The notes beneath the pieces are model-generated. The model was not told the DNA's origin and did not search any database. It was given only the letters and a program-made list of their open reading frames with translations. A stretch of 64,000 bases of DNA from Kushneria aurantia DSM 21353 (lineage in GTDB: Bacteria > Pseudomonadota > Gammaproteobacteria > Pseudomonadales > Halomonadaceae). The stretch lies in NCBI RefSeq assembly GCF_000382245.1, contig NZ_KB907868.1:62001-126000 (forward strand), given 5' to 3'. A program made the position numbers and the translations under genes. Positions 44,464 to 53,048 of the stretch are shown piece by piece (the stretch's first letter is position 1; each line of letters begins with the position of its first letter).

Positions 44464-45459
44464 TTACGCCTCGTTCCTCGTCGGCGGCGCCATGAACTCC
44501 GGCCCCACCGGGTCGGTGATGCACTCGGCGAGGATGTCGTCGATGTCGCGCAGTGCCCGGTCGCTGAGTGACCAGCCCATCACCTCGCTGGCCGGGTCGA
44601 GCTGGTCCGGACGGCGCGCGCCCCACAGGGCGACGGAGACGCCGGGCTGATCGAGCAGCCAGCGCAGGGCCAGGTGGAGTACGCGCTTGTCGTAGTGCTC
44701 GCGGGCGTAGGCATCGAGTTTTTCGACCGCGCTGAGGTACTGCGCATAGCGTGGCGACTGAAACTTGGGGTCGTTGTTGCGCAGGTCGTCACCCTCGAAG
44801 GTGGTGTCGCGGCCCATCTTGCCTGACAAAAAGCCGCGGCAGAGCGCCCCGTAGGTGAGGGTGCCGACGCCATCTTCACGCGCCGCCGGCAGGATATCGC
44901 GCTCGATGTCGCGCTCGAAAAGATTGTAGGGCGGCTGCACTGTGGAGAGCGGGCAGACCTTTTCGAAGGCGCGCATCTGTTCAACCGAGAAGTTGGAGAC
45001 GCCCACGGCGCGAATTTTGCCGCGCTCCCTGAGCTCGCGCAGCACGGTGGCGGCTTCTTCCACCTCGACGGTGGGGTCGGGCCAGTGCAGCTGATAAAGA
45101 TCGATATAGTCGCTCTGCAGCCGCTTCAGGCTGTCGTCGACCTCACGCTCGATACGAGCGCGGCTGGCATCGCGATACGGCCCGTTGTCGTTCCAGTTGA
45201 GGCCGCACTTGGTAGCCAGCACTACCCGGTCGCGGATACCGCCTTCTTTCAGCGCCTTGCCGACCAGTCGCTCCGACTCGCCGAAGCCGTAGACGGCGGC
45301 AGTGTCGATGCAGGTGATACCACGCGCGACGGCACTCTGGACGGTGTCGATCGATTGCTTTTCGTCGGTACCGCCCCACATCCAGCCGCCGATCGCCCAG
45401 GTGCCCAGGGCGATGCGCGAGGGTTCGAGATCACTGTTGGGCAGTTTGATCGTTTCCAT
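44464..45459 (-). CDS. Aldo/keto reductase
   Basis: The 331-residue NADPH-dependent reductase has the catalytic tetrad: D52 and Y57 (CIDTAAVYGFGESE), K84 (LATKCGL) and a histidine in LYQLHWPD. The (beta/alpha)8 barrel length is normal. The start at 45459 is chosen because GGAG lies nine bases upstream; the ATG at 45468 would abut it. The substrate is unknown; homologs reduce aldehydes or sugars. It is divergent from rmuC across about 170 bases. Confidence 0.9.
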   Translation of the reverse strand: METIKLPNSDLEPSRIALGTWAIGGWMWGGTDEKQSIDTVQSAVARGITCIDTAAVYGFGESERLVGKALKEGGIRDRVVLATKCGLNWNDNGPYRDASRARIEREVDDSLKRLQSDYIDLYQLHWPDPTVEVEEAATVLRELRERGKIRAVGVSNFSVEQMRAFEKVCPLSTVQPPYNLFERDIERDILPAAREDGVGTLTYGALCRGFLSGKMGRDTTFEGDDLRNNDPKFQSPRYAQYLSAVEKLDAYAREHYDKRVLHLALRWLLDQPGVSVALWGARRPDQLDPASEVMGWSLSDRALRDIDDILAECITDPVGPEFMAPPTRNEA

Positions 45460-45629
45460 GAGATCCATCTCCTTCAGGATATTGATGACACCGCCTGCAA
45501 TGGACAGCGTCGTGGCGATCAATCCGGATTTCCAGTGTAGAAGCCAATATTGATTCATGCCGCAGTCGGCCGCCCGGATGCGATATCACGGCGACCTCGG
45601 GTAAGCTGATCGACCCCGGCCACAAGGGT

Positions 45630-47090
45630 ATGACGACGCAGACAATGGATTCACTCTCCCTGCCGCCGATGGCGGTAACCACGCTGATAATGACCGCTGT
45701 GATGGTGCTGGGTACGGCGGCACTCTGCTGGCGCGTGCTGCGCCGGCGCGATACGCGCCTGGCAGCATTGCAGGAAACCCTGGAGGAGGCCCGCGAGCAG
45801 CAGGTTGAGACCGAGCGACTGCTGGCCGAGCGCGAGGCGCTGCTGGAACGCGAGCGCGCTCACGGCCAGCAGCAGCGCCAGCAGCTTGATGAGCGCGAAC
45901 GCCGGCTGACGACGCTGGGTGCCGAACTGGCCGACTACCGCGAGCGCTGCACGCGGCTGGAGGTGGAGCGGCAGAAGGACAGCGCCCACTTCGAGGAGCG
46001 CATGGCGACCCTCGTCAGCGCCCGCGAGGAGCTGACCCGCGAGTTCGAGCGTCTGGCGGGGCGTATCTTCGATGAGCGCCAGCAGCAGTTCGCGCAGTAC
46101 AGCCGCGACAGCATCGCCGGCCTGACGGCGCCGCTGCGCGAGCAGATCGAGCAGTTTCGCGCCCGCATCGAGACCCTGCACGGCGAGCAGCAGCGCGGCC
46201 ATACGCAGCTCGCCGGCCAGCTCGACCAGTTGGCCGGACTCAACCGTCAGATGAGCGAAGACGCCAGCAACCTGACCCGGGCGCTGAAGGGCGACAGCAA
46301 GGCGCGCGGCAACTGGGGCGAACTGATCCTGGAACGGGTGCTGGAGCGCTCCGGCCTGCGGGCCGGCATCGAATATGCGCGCGAGGTGAGCCTTGAAAAC
46401 GACGAGGGTGGCCGGCTGCGTCCCGACGCAGTGATCTATCTGCCGGAGAAGCGTCATCTGATCGTCGACGCCAAGGTGTCGCTCAACGCCTGGAGCGAGG
46501 TGGTGGCGGCGACCGACGACGCCGTCCGACACGCTGCCATGCAGCGCCATCTGCGCTCGGTGCGGGGCCACATCGAGTCACTGGCGGCAAAGGAGTACCC
46601 GCGCCTTGCCGGCATGAACGCGCCCGATATGGTGTTTCTGTTCATGCCGGTCGAGCCCGCCTTCGCCGCCGTCTTCGAGCACGACGACCGGCTCTTTCAC
46701 GACGCCTTCGACCGCCGGGTGGTACTGGTCACGCCCACCACGCTGCTCGCCAGTCTGCGCACGGTGGCGGGGCTGTGGCGGCTCGAGCGTCACAACGATA
46801 ACGCCCGCGAGATCGTCTCGCGGGCCGAGAAGCTGCTGGAGAAGTGTCAGAACTTCGTCGCCAGCATGGACGATGTCGGTACCCACCTGACGCGCGCCGG
46901 CAACAGCCACCGGCAGGCGATGGACCGTCTGCGCGACGGCCAGGGCAGCCTGATCGCCCAGGCGGGGCGGCTCAACGCGCTGGGCGCGCGCAACCGCCGC
47001 GACTGGCCGTCAAGCGTTGTGGAGGCCGCCGAGCAGGGGCGCGAAGCCGAACAGCGCGAGGCGGATCAGCCGCGGCGCGAAGACGACTGA
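45630..47090 (+). CDS. rmuC: DNA recombination protein RmuC
   Basis: The 486-residue protein has an N-terminal membrane anchor (about 15-38), a long coiled coil (about 40-215) rich in Glu, Arg and Gln, and the RmuC domain (about 230-430). The domain has blocks KGNWGEL-like ARGNWGELILERVLERSGL, RLRPDAVIYLPEKRHLIVDAK and FMPVEPAFAAVFEHD. RmuC limits recombination between inverted repeats. Its 3' end overlaps the convergent glycerate kinase by 25 bases. Confidence 0.93.
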   Translation: MTTQTMDSLSLPPMAVTTLIMTAVMVLGTAALCWRVLRRRDTRLAALQETLEEAREQQVETERLLAEREALLERERAHGQQQRQQLDERERRLTTLGAELADYRERCTRLEVERQKDSAHFEERMATLVSAREELTREFERLAGRIFDERQQQFAQYSRDSIAGLTAPLREQIEQFRARIETLHGEQQRGHTQLAGQLDQLAGLNRQMSEDASNLTRALKGDSKARGNWGELILERVLERSGLRAGIEYAREVSLENDEGGRLRPDAVIYLPEKRHLIVDAKVSLNAWSEVVAATDDAVRHAAMQRHLRSVRGHIESLAAKEYPRLAGMNAPDMVFLFMPVEPAFAAVFEHDDRLFHDAFDRRVVLVTPTTLLASLRTVAGLWRLERHNDNAREIVSRAEKLLEKCQNFVASMDDVGTHLTRAGNSHRQAMDRLRDGQGSLIAQAGRLNALGARNRRDWPSSVVEAAEQGREAEQREADQPRREDD

Positions 47091-48217
47091 GCGGCCTGCC
47101 ACAGCCGCATGATGGATTCGCTGCGCTCGGCGAGCAGCCGCTCGGCGCCCTCCAGCGCCTGTTCAAGCGTCATCGGTCCGTCGGCCAGCGCGAAGGCGGC
47201 GCTGACGCCCTCGTCGAACACGGCCTGCCAGCCGTCGTCCAGCTTGCCGGCCAGCACCACGCAGGGGACACCGGCGCGTGCCGCGCTGCGCGAGACGCCG
47301 ATCGGTGTCTTGCCGCCCAGGCTCTGGCCGTCGAGACGCCCCTCGCCGGTGATCACCAGATCCGCGCTTGCCAACGCCGCCTCGAAACCGACCTGTGCCA
47401 TGACCAGCTCGATGCCGGGGCGCAGCCGGGCGCCCAGAAAGGCCAGCGCGGCAAAGCCCATGCCGCCGGCCGCGCCGGCGCCGGGCGTATCGCGATGATC
47501 CGACATGTCGCTGGCAGCCACCACCTCGGCCAGCCGTGCCAGGGCAGCGTCCAGCGCCTTGACCTGCGGCGGCGTCGCCCCCTTTTGCGGGCCGAATACG
47601 GCACTGGCGCCGTTTGCGCCGCACAGCGGATTGTTGACGTCTACCGCCGCTTCTACCTCGAGGGTTGCCAGGCGCGGATCGATCCCTGACAGATCGATAT
47701 GCTCAAGCCCCGCCAGCGCCGCGCCGCCGGGGGAGAGCGTCTCGCCGTGCCGGTCGATGAAGCGTGCGCCCAGCGCCTGCATCATACCGCTGCCACCGTC
47801 ATTGGTGGCGCTGCCGCCCAGCGTCAGCATCAGCTTCTCGGCGCCGGCATCCAGTGCCGCCGCGATCAGCTCGCCTACCCCGTGGGTGGAAGTGCGCGTC
47901 GCGTCGCGCTCATCGCTTGTCAATTGCTGCAGGCCGCTCGCCTCGGCCAGTTCGACGATGGCGGTGCGCCGCGTGGCGATCCAGCCCCAGCGGGCCGAGT
48001 GGGGGCGGCCAAGGGCATCCTGCACTGTCAGGCTGCGCGCCTCGGCGCCGCTGGCGGCGAGAATGGCGGCCAGGGTGCCCTCGCCGCCGTCGCCCAGCGG
48101 GCAGAGGGTCACCTCGGCGTCGGCGCTGGCGGCGCGGACGCCACGGGCGATGGCGCGAGCGGTCTGCTCGGCGTCGAGCGACTCCTTGAAGCTGTCCGGG
48201 GCGATCAGCACATGCAT
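47066..48217 (-). CDS. Glycerate kinase (GarK/GlxK type)
   Basis: The 383-residue enzyme starts MHVLIAPDSFKESLDAEQTA and carries PLGDGGEGTLAAIL, GGSATNDGGSGMMQALGARF and NPLCGANGASAVFGPQKGA, the blocks of type I glycerate kinase. It phosphorylates glycerate, feeding glycolysis from glyoxylate or sugar acids. A GGAG lies about six bases upstream. No other glycerate-pathway gene is adjacent. The overlap with rmuC is tail to tail. Confidence 0.93.
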   Translation of the reverse strand: MHVLIAPDSFKESLDAEQTARAIARGVRAASADAEVTLCPLGDGGEGTLAAILAASGAEARSLTVQDALGRPHSARWGWIATRRTAIVELAEASGLQQLTSDERDATRTSTHGVGELIAAALDAGAEKLMLTLGGSATNDGGSGMMQALGARFIDRHGETLSPGGAALAGLEHIDLSGIDPRLATLEVEAAVDVNNPLCGANGASAVFGPQKGATPPQVKALDAALARLAEVVAASDMSDHRDTPGAGAAGGMGFAALAFLGARLRPGIELVMAQVGFEAALASADLVITGEGRLDGQSLGGKTPIGVSRSAARAGVPCVVLAGKLDDGWQAVFDEGVSAAFALADGPMTLEQALEGAERLLAERSESIMRLWQAAQSSSRRG

Positions 48218-48262
48218 GGGCTTCTCCGACGGGCGACTTTATTCAGCAGGCCCGAGAAGGTA

Positions 48263-48291
48263 TTGACAAAAGGACTGCGCTCGACAATCCG
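48263..48291. repeat. 29-bp dispersed repeat, copy 2
   Basis: TTGACAAAAGGACTGCGCTC followed by GACAATCCG closely matches 31670-31698. It starts with a perfect -35-like hexamer, but no good -10 sequence follows at the right distance. It lies 46 bases upstream of the glycerate kinase start. The rest of the gap (48292-48375) holds a GGTCAC/GTGACC dyad at 48347-48364. Confidence 0.7.
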
Positions 48292-48375
48292 CAGCGTCCA
48301 TGATCTCTGGCAGAAAAGCAAAGGGGGACGGCTGAAATCGGGGGCGGGTCACCAACAAGTGACCTCACTGCGCTG

Positions 48376-48879
48376 TTACCAGGGGTCGGGCGGAGGGTTG
48401 AGGCGCGTATCAAGCGAAAATCTCTCCTGAAGACATAGCCGGTACTTTCCCCGCGCGCTGTCGGGGTTCAGAACGATGTTCCAGCTGTGCCGAGAGACGG
48501 TAGAGGGTACGGTGAAAAAAGGGTGCTCATCGAGTAGCCCATCCCCATATTGTTGCTGTCCCTGGCCGGGAGTTCCGGGGATCAGCCAGTTGTTGTTGGG
48601 GAGACAGTCGATGGCCAGTTGGTGAACGCAGTCCGGATCCAGAATTTCCGCACAAAGGAGGATGTGCGGGACAGTATCCAGAGTGGTGAATCCCTTGTGC
48701 GCTGCGACCTCCAGGATTGCGGTTGCCGGGTCGAGCGAACCATATACAGCTCGCCGTCCCCTGGAATTCCAGCGACCTCCTGCCTTCTCTGCGCCGATAC
48801 CTGCTTCCCAGGTCTCCACATGGCGCGCGCGTTCGAGCCGCCACAAGAAAACTTTACCGCCTCCCGACGCATGCATCAT
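48376..48879 (-). CDS. RES-domain toxin
   Basis: The 167-residue protein fits the RES family of toxins, which degrade NAD+. The named residues are present: R36 in AGGRWNSRG, E57 in AILEVAAH, and S126 in TVPSTVS, followed by SWNIVLNP. The start overlaps the stop of the antitoxin by one base (TGATG), so the two are coupled. Two ATG codons lie side by side at 48879 and 48876. RES toxins act in the cytoplasm and are held by the cognate Xre-type antitoxin. Confidence 0.9.
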   Translation of the reverse strand: MMHASGGGKVFLWRLERARHVETWEAGIGAEKAGGRWNSRGRRAVYGSLDPATAILEVAAHKGFTTLDTVPHILLCAEILDPDCVHQLAIDCLPNNNWLIPGTPGQGQQQYGDGLLDEHPFFTVPSTVSRHSWNIVLNPDSARGKYRLCLQERFSLDTRLNPPPDPW

Positions 48880-49349
48880 CAGGTATAAACTCCGTAATCC
48901 AGCCGGGTTAGCAGATCATCCACTAAATCATGACCTACCTGAGTGGTGATCAGGTCTATCGGCTTGTGTCCCTCCAGTGCCATGGCAGGTGTGTTCATCC
49001 AGCGCTGAGCCGTCCCGGAATCCCCGAACACATCCTCCGCCCTCGTCAGAATTTCGGCAAACCGCCATGTCCGGCCGCTCTGCTCGGTACTGAGGGGGCC
49101 GGGTTTGCTACGGCGTCGGTACAGGGTCCGTTCCGATATTCCGAAGACCCTGGCAACTACTTTCTTGTCATGAAGTAATTCGATTGTTTCAACGAAGTCG
49201 ATAACGCCTTCGGAAGGAAGCCCCTTCTCGATGAGCGCATGTATATCGAGGGCGGATTTTACCGTCGCAGGACGTTTGCCTGTGAGGCGCTGGAGTGTCC
49301 GCTCCTGAATTGAGCGCCCGGCCTTCGGTTCGAGCTCGGCGATTGCCAT
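48879..49349 (-). CDS. Xre/ParS-type (DUF2384) antitoxin
   Basis: The 156-residue protein has an N-terminal helix-turn-helix region (KVVARVFGISERTLYRRRSK, about residues 70-90) and the C-terminal toxin-binding DUF2384 domain (RWMNTPAMALEGHKPIDLIT to the end). This pairs with RES toxins. The start at 49349 is preferred over 49358 because a GAGG lies nine bases before it. It precedes its toxin, as in most such operons, and probably represses the shared promoter. Confidence 0.9.
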   Translation of the reverse strand: MAIAELEPKAGRSIQERTLQRLTGKRPATVKSALDIHALIEKGLPSEGVIDFVETIELLHDKKVVARVFGISERTLYRRRSKPGPLSTEQSGRTWRFAEILTRAEDVFGDSGTAQRWMNTPAMALEGHKPIDLITTQVGHDLVDDLLTRLDYGVYT

Positions 49350-49381
49350 AACGACCATCCTCGAAATGCATCTGCCATTTG

Positions 49382-49410
49382 ACAGTATTCCAATGCCATA
49401 TGGCGGTCAA
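49382..49410 (-). promoter_or_regulatory. Promoter with palindrome for the RES/Xre operon
   Basis: On the minus strand a -35-like TTGACC (49410-49405) and a -10-like TACTGT (49387-49382) are 17 bases apart. The spacer contains the palindrome GCCATATGGC (49395-49404), and a TGCCAT half-site recurs just downstream. This is a good candidate for autorepression by the antitoxin. Confidence 0.55.
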
Positions 49411-49563
49411 GGTCAGGTCCGTTGAGATTCGTTGCGGCCATCCTTCATCCTGCTCATCGTGCAATGACATCTCACTGTGCAAGTACTGCATGCCAACCTC
49501 GAGGATTACCTGCGCGCCTGCGGTACCGCAGGCGGCTTGAAGGGTGACCGCCAGGCCGAGCAT

Positions 49564-49591
49564 AAAAAAGCCCGCGCCATGTGGCGCGGGC
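49564..49591 (-). terminator. Terminator downstream of betT
   Basis: The arms GCCCGCGCCA (49570-49579) and TGGCGCGGGC (49582-49591) pair perfectly. On the minus strand they read into six T (49569-49564). A second copy of the hairpin without the T-run lies at 49766-49787, nearer the gene. Confidence 0.85.
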
Positions 49592-49611
49592 CCGGATTGA
49601 TGACAAAGCCC

Positions 49612-49735
49612 GTAAAAGCCTTGTGAAGACCCTGCGGAGAGGGTCGGAAACAGCCTGCAACGAGGGTTATTCGCCAGGGATGGCGAATTTAGCGTCCATG
49701 GAAGGATTTATAGCGCCCTCGTGAAAGGCTTTTAC
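49612..49735. repeat. Complex hairpin intergenic repeat between duplicated terminator hairpins
   Basis: Outer arms GTAAAAGCCTT (49612-49622) and AAGGCTTTTAC (49725-49735) are perfect. Within them lie ACGAGGG/CCCTCGT (49660-49666, 49716-49722) and the inner hairpin ATTCGCCA/TGGCGAAT. The architecture matches 44311-44405 although the outer arms differ. Identical 26-base terminator-hairpin sequences stand on both sides (49570-49595 and 49766-49791). This fills the 460-base gap between the antitoxin and betT; no gene is seen in it. Confidence 0.8.
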
Positions 49736-49809
49736 GATCCGACAGCAACTTTGTCAGCAGGCTCAGCCCGCGCCATGTGGCGCGGGCCCGGGTTGCCGAG
49801 TATGAACAA

Positions 49810-51825
49810 TCAGCGCAGTAGATGGAGGAAGTGCAGATGCTTCTCGTACTGATCGAGCACGTCGCCGATCACCTGCTGCTTCGCATAGCCCATCACGTTG
49901 TACTGCTGTCCCCCCTCGCGCAGGAACACCTCGGCGCGATAGTGGCTGCGCTTGTCGTTGCTGGTGTTGCGCCGCACGCTGTTGAGGGTGAAGGAGGGCG
50001 CTGCATAGGGCCTGACCCGGATACCGTAGACGAAGTCAATCTCGTCACCGTGGCCGACACGCAGGTAGCAGCGGTCGTCCTCTTCGGTAATTCTGGTATC
50101 CAGCTGCTGTTTTTTGAACTCCTCGGAAACCTCCTTGAGCGCCGGCGCGACGGTTTCATGCAGGAAGTTGTTGACCTGTTGACGGCGCGGCGAGGAGACC
50201 AGCGTCTGCAGCCGGTTCTGCCAGTAGTCGCTACGGGCGCTACCGCCGGCACCGACCCGCGAGACGTTCCCCGGGGTGTTCATCATGTGGCGCATGCTGT
50301 CCTGCTTGAGCAGCTCGACGCGCAGCGCCTTGTAGACCCCTAAACAGACCACCATGAGGATCAGCGCGAAGGGCAGCGCCGAGATCAGCGAGGCCGCCTG
50401 AAGCGCGCCGAGACCGCCGGCCAGCAGCAGAATGAAGGCCACCACGCCTTCGGAAACGGCCCAGAAGATGCGCTGCCAGGTGGGTGACTCCTCACCGTCC
50501 TTTGCGGTCAGCATGTCGATTACCAGCGAGCCGGAGTCGGAGGACGTTACAAAGAAGGTGATCACCAGCACGGTCGCGATCAGCGAAGTGATCAACGACA
50601 GCGGCATCGAATTCAAAAAGTGAAACAGTGCGGTTGCGGAGTTGTTCTGTACCTGCTCGACCAGCTGTGGCGAGACATTATTGAGAATCTGATACAGCGC
50701 GCTGTCACCGAACACGGTGAGCCACACGAAGGTGACGCCACAGGGTACGAAGAGGACGCCGAGGACGAACTCGCGGATAGTACGACCGCGCGATACACGG
50801 GCGATGAACATGCCGACGAACGGCGACCACGCGATCCACCAGGCCCAGTAGAACAGCGTCCAGCCGCTGAGAAAGCCGTCGGTGTCTTCCCCGCCGGTGT
50901 AGGCGAACATGTTGAAGGTCTTGTTGACGACCGAGGAGAGATAGGCGCCGATGTTCTGCGGCAGGGTCTGCAGAATGAACAGTGTCGGTCCGGCGACGAA
51001 CACGAAAATCAGCAGGGCGAGCGCCAGCCACAGATTCCATTCGGAGATACGGCGGATACCACCGTCCAGCCCCAGGATCACGGACATGGTGGCCAGACCG
51101 GTCACGATGGCAATCAGAATGAACTGAACGAGGGTGTTCTCCGGGATACCGAAAAGAAAGTTGATACCGGCGTTGACCTGGCTGACGCCCAGCCCCAGCG
51201 AGGTGGCGACGCCGAACATGGTGCCGAAGACGGCGAAGACGTCCACCGTATGACCGATAGGACCGTAGATGCGCTTGCCGATCAGCGGATAGAGCGCCGA
51301 GCTGATGCGCAGCGGCAGGCCATGGCGGAAGCCGAAATAGGCCAGCGCCAGTGCGACGACGGCGTACACGCCCCAGGCGTGGAAGCCCCAGTGGAAAAAG
51401 GTACTCTCCATGGCCATGCGGGCCGCCATTTCAGTGCTGCCTTGCGCCTGTGGCGGGTTGGCATAGTGCGTCACCGGCTCGGCCACGCCGTAGAACATCA
51501 GACCGATGCCCATGCCGGCGGAGAACAGCATGGCAAACCATGAGCTGTAGCTGAACTCGGGTTCGCTGTGATCAGGGCCCAGCTTGAACTGGCCGAATCG
51601 CGAGAAGGCCATGATCAGAATGAACACGAGGAAAACGCCCATCGACAGCAGATAGAGCCAGCCGAAGGTGCTGATAATCCAGGACTGAACCGAGTTGAAT
51701 ACGGCACCGGCGGTGCTCGGGAAGATGCCGCCGAAAAGGACCAGCGCCAGTATGACCGCGGCAGATGGGTAAAAAACTGGCGGATTGATACCCGCCTTCT
51801 GTGGTTTTTCAGCCTCTTCTTTCAT
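49810..51825 (-). CDS. betT: BetT-like BCCT choline/betaine transporter with long C-terminal domain
   Basis: The 671-residue protein has the twelve-helix BCCT core (FSAGMGIGLMFYGVAEPVTH, WTLFYWAWWIAWSPFVGMF, FFVTSSDSGSLVIDML). A cytoplasmic C-terminal domain of about 160 residues follows, as in E. coli BetT (677 residues). In that protein the tail regulates transport in response to osmotic stress. Choline as substrate is inferred from length and layout. No betaine-synthesis genes (betAB) lie beside it in this window. Two strong hairpins follow the stop. Confidence 0.9.
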   Translation of the reverse strand: MKEEAEKPQKAGINPPVFYPSAAVILALVLFGGIFPSTAGAVFNSVQSWIISTFGWLYLLSMGVFLVFILIMAFSRFGQFKLGPDHSEPEFSYSSWFAMLFSAGMGIGLMFYGVAEPVTHYANPPQAQGSTEMAARMAMESTFFHWGFHAWGVYAVVALALAYFGFRHGLPLRISSALYPLIGKRIYGPIGHTVDVFAVFGTMFGVATSLGLGVSQVNAGINFLFGIPENTLVQFILIAIVTGLATMSVILGLDGGIRRISEWNLWLALALLIFVFVAGPTLFILQTLPQNIGAYLSSVVNKTFNMFAYTGGEDTDGFLSGWTLFYWAWWIAWSPFVGMFIARVSRGRTIREFVLGVLFVPCGVTFVWLTVFGDSALYQILNNVSPQLVEQVQNNSATALFHFLNSMPLSLITSLIATVLVITFFVTSSDSGSLVIDMLTAKDGEESPTWQRIFWAVSEGVVAFILLLAGGLGALQAASLISALPFALILMVVCLGVYKALRVELLKQDSMRHMMNTPGNVSRVGAGGSARSDYWQNRLQTLVSSPRRQQVNNFLHETVAPALKEVSEEFKKQQLDTRITEEDDRCYLRVGHGDEIDFVYGIRVRPYAAPSFTLNSVRRNTSNDKRSHYRAEVFLREGGQQYNVMGYAKQQVIGDVLDQYEKHLHFLHLLR

Positions 51826-52038
51826 GTAGGCAAGATCCCTTTGTTGTAAAACAATTCGTTATCCTGACTTCCTGAGCGCGACGCAGTCAGTGGCTATCGG
51901 TATCGATTCAGCCCCTTGTGTGTTGCCTGTGACGCCCCGGGGAAGCGTAGGTAATATTTTGTGTAATAGCGAAGACGATAACGTTTATTGATACTTGCGG
52001 GCGCAGAGACAGATTGGTATCCGCGATGGGAGGCTGTC

Positions 52039-52638
52039 ATGTTATTGATTGAGACATCCGCGGCCGGCAGGCCGCCGCTGGCGGGCCCGGCAAGGGCGCT
52101 GCTTGCCGCTTTGGCAGCACTCACTCTTGCCGGCTGTGTGGCGTCGCCGTCGAGCTCGCCGCTGGCGCTGGAACCCGGCACGTCATGGCGCCTGTGTACC
52201 CTGACGCCGGAGGGCTCGCGGATCGAGCAGATCGAAGCGATCTCCGCGGCCCTCGAGGCCGACGGCTATGAGGTGGTCAACACCGATGTCGCGCTGGGGC
52301 TGGTCAGCGCTCAGCGTACCCGCCTGCGCCCCGGTCTGGGGGCCGTCGAGACGCCTTTCGGCGGTCCGATGTGGCGTCTGGGGTTTGGGCGCGGCATACG
52401 TTATGGCGGTGTCGGTTACGGTCTTCAGGATCCCTGGTGGGGCTTTCGCGATGACCCTCGCAGCGTTGAGCGCGTCTCGGCCAGCGCTGCGGGAGAGGGC
52501 TATAACGTGGTCAAAAGCATCACTACCCTGAGCGCCGACGGCTATGTGATCGATGCCCGCGATGCCACCAATGATGCGTTCTGCCGCCAGCTGTCGCAGG
52601 CGGTCGACAATCCTCTGACCGATAGCGAGGTGCGCTGA
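52039..52638 (+). CDS. Predicted lipoprotein, first of a related pair
   Basis: The 199-residue protein has a signal sequence ending in the lipobox LTLAGC, with acylated C33. The mature part contains ISAALEADGYEVVNTDVALG, then LVSAQRT, a pattern that recurs in weaker form in the next protein. A Gly/Arg-rich middle follows. A GGGAGG is five bases before the ATG at 52039. The next gene starts on its stop codon (TGATG). The function is unknown; an envelope location is expected. Confidence 0.78.
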   Translation: MLLIETSAAGRPPLAGPARALLAALAALTLAGCVASPSSSPLALEPGTSWRLCTLTPEGSRIEQIEAISAALEADGYEVVNTDVALGLVSAQRTRLRPGLGAVETPFGGPMWRLGFGRGIRYGGVGYGLQDPWWGFRDDPRSVERVSASAAGEGYNVVKSITTLSADGYVIDARDATNDAFCRQLSQAVDNPLTDSEVR

Positions 52639-53045
52639 TGCGTGTCGTGACGGCTGTCATCGCAACCCTGATCGTCCTCGGGCTGGCGAGCTGTGCCGGC
52701 GTGCCGCCGCAGCCGCCACCCGAGCGTCTACAGCATTTTGACGCTGCCAGCGATGAGCTGCTCGAGGCCACCATGGCGTCGCTGGCGGCACAGCGCTTCG
52801 TTATCGTCTATGGCGACCATGCCCTCGGTGAGCTGCGGGCGCGCTATGCCGGCCGCCCCGAGTGGCAGGTCGAGGCGCACGTACGCTCACTGGCCGGCGG
52901 CGGTAGCGAGCTGGCGCTTGCCGGCCGCCGCGGCAGCGCCGCGCTGGCACCGCAGATTTTTGACCGACTGATACTCGATATCGGCGAGCGTCTTGGTGAG
53001 GGGCCGCTGTCGCCGGGCGGGCGTTTTTCACAGCCGGTTCCCTGA
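52638..53045 (+). CDS. Predicted lipoprotein, second of a related pair
   Basis: The 135-residue protein has the lipobox LGLASC, with C19 as the acylation site. Its FDAASDELLEATMASLAAQR segment, then FVIVYGDHALGELRARY, has the same helix-strand-LG pattern as the first lipoprotein, so the two may share a domain. It is coupled to the upstream gene by a one-base overlap. The function is unknown. Confidence 0.75.
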   Translation: MRVVTAVIATLIVLGLASCAGVPPQPPPERLQHFDAASDELLEATMASLAAQRFVIVYGDHALGELRARYAGRPEWQVEAHVRSLAGGGSELALAGRRGSAALAPQIFDRLILDIGERLGEGPLSPGGRFSQPVP

Positions 53046-53048
53046 TGT

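Noticed and set aside
48347-48364. GGTCAC/GTGACC dyad after the RES toxin as terminator
   Set aside because: The stem is short and no T-run follows on the minus strand.
49189-49563. Open frame upstream of and overlapping the antitoxin start, with hydrophobic N-terminus
   Set aside because: It begins directly at a terminator hairpin, has no ribosome-binding site and overlaps the antitoxin in another frame.
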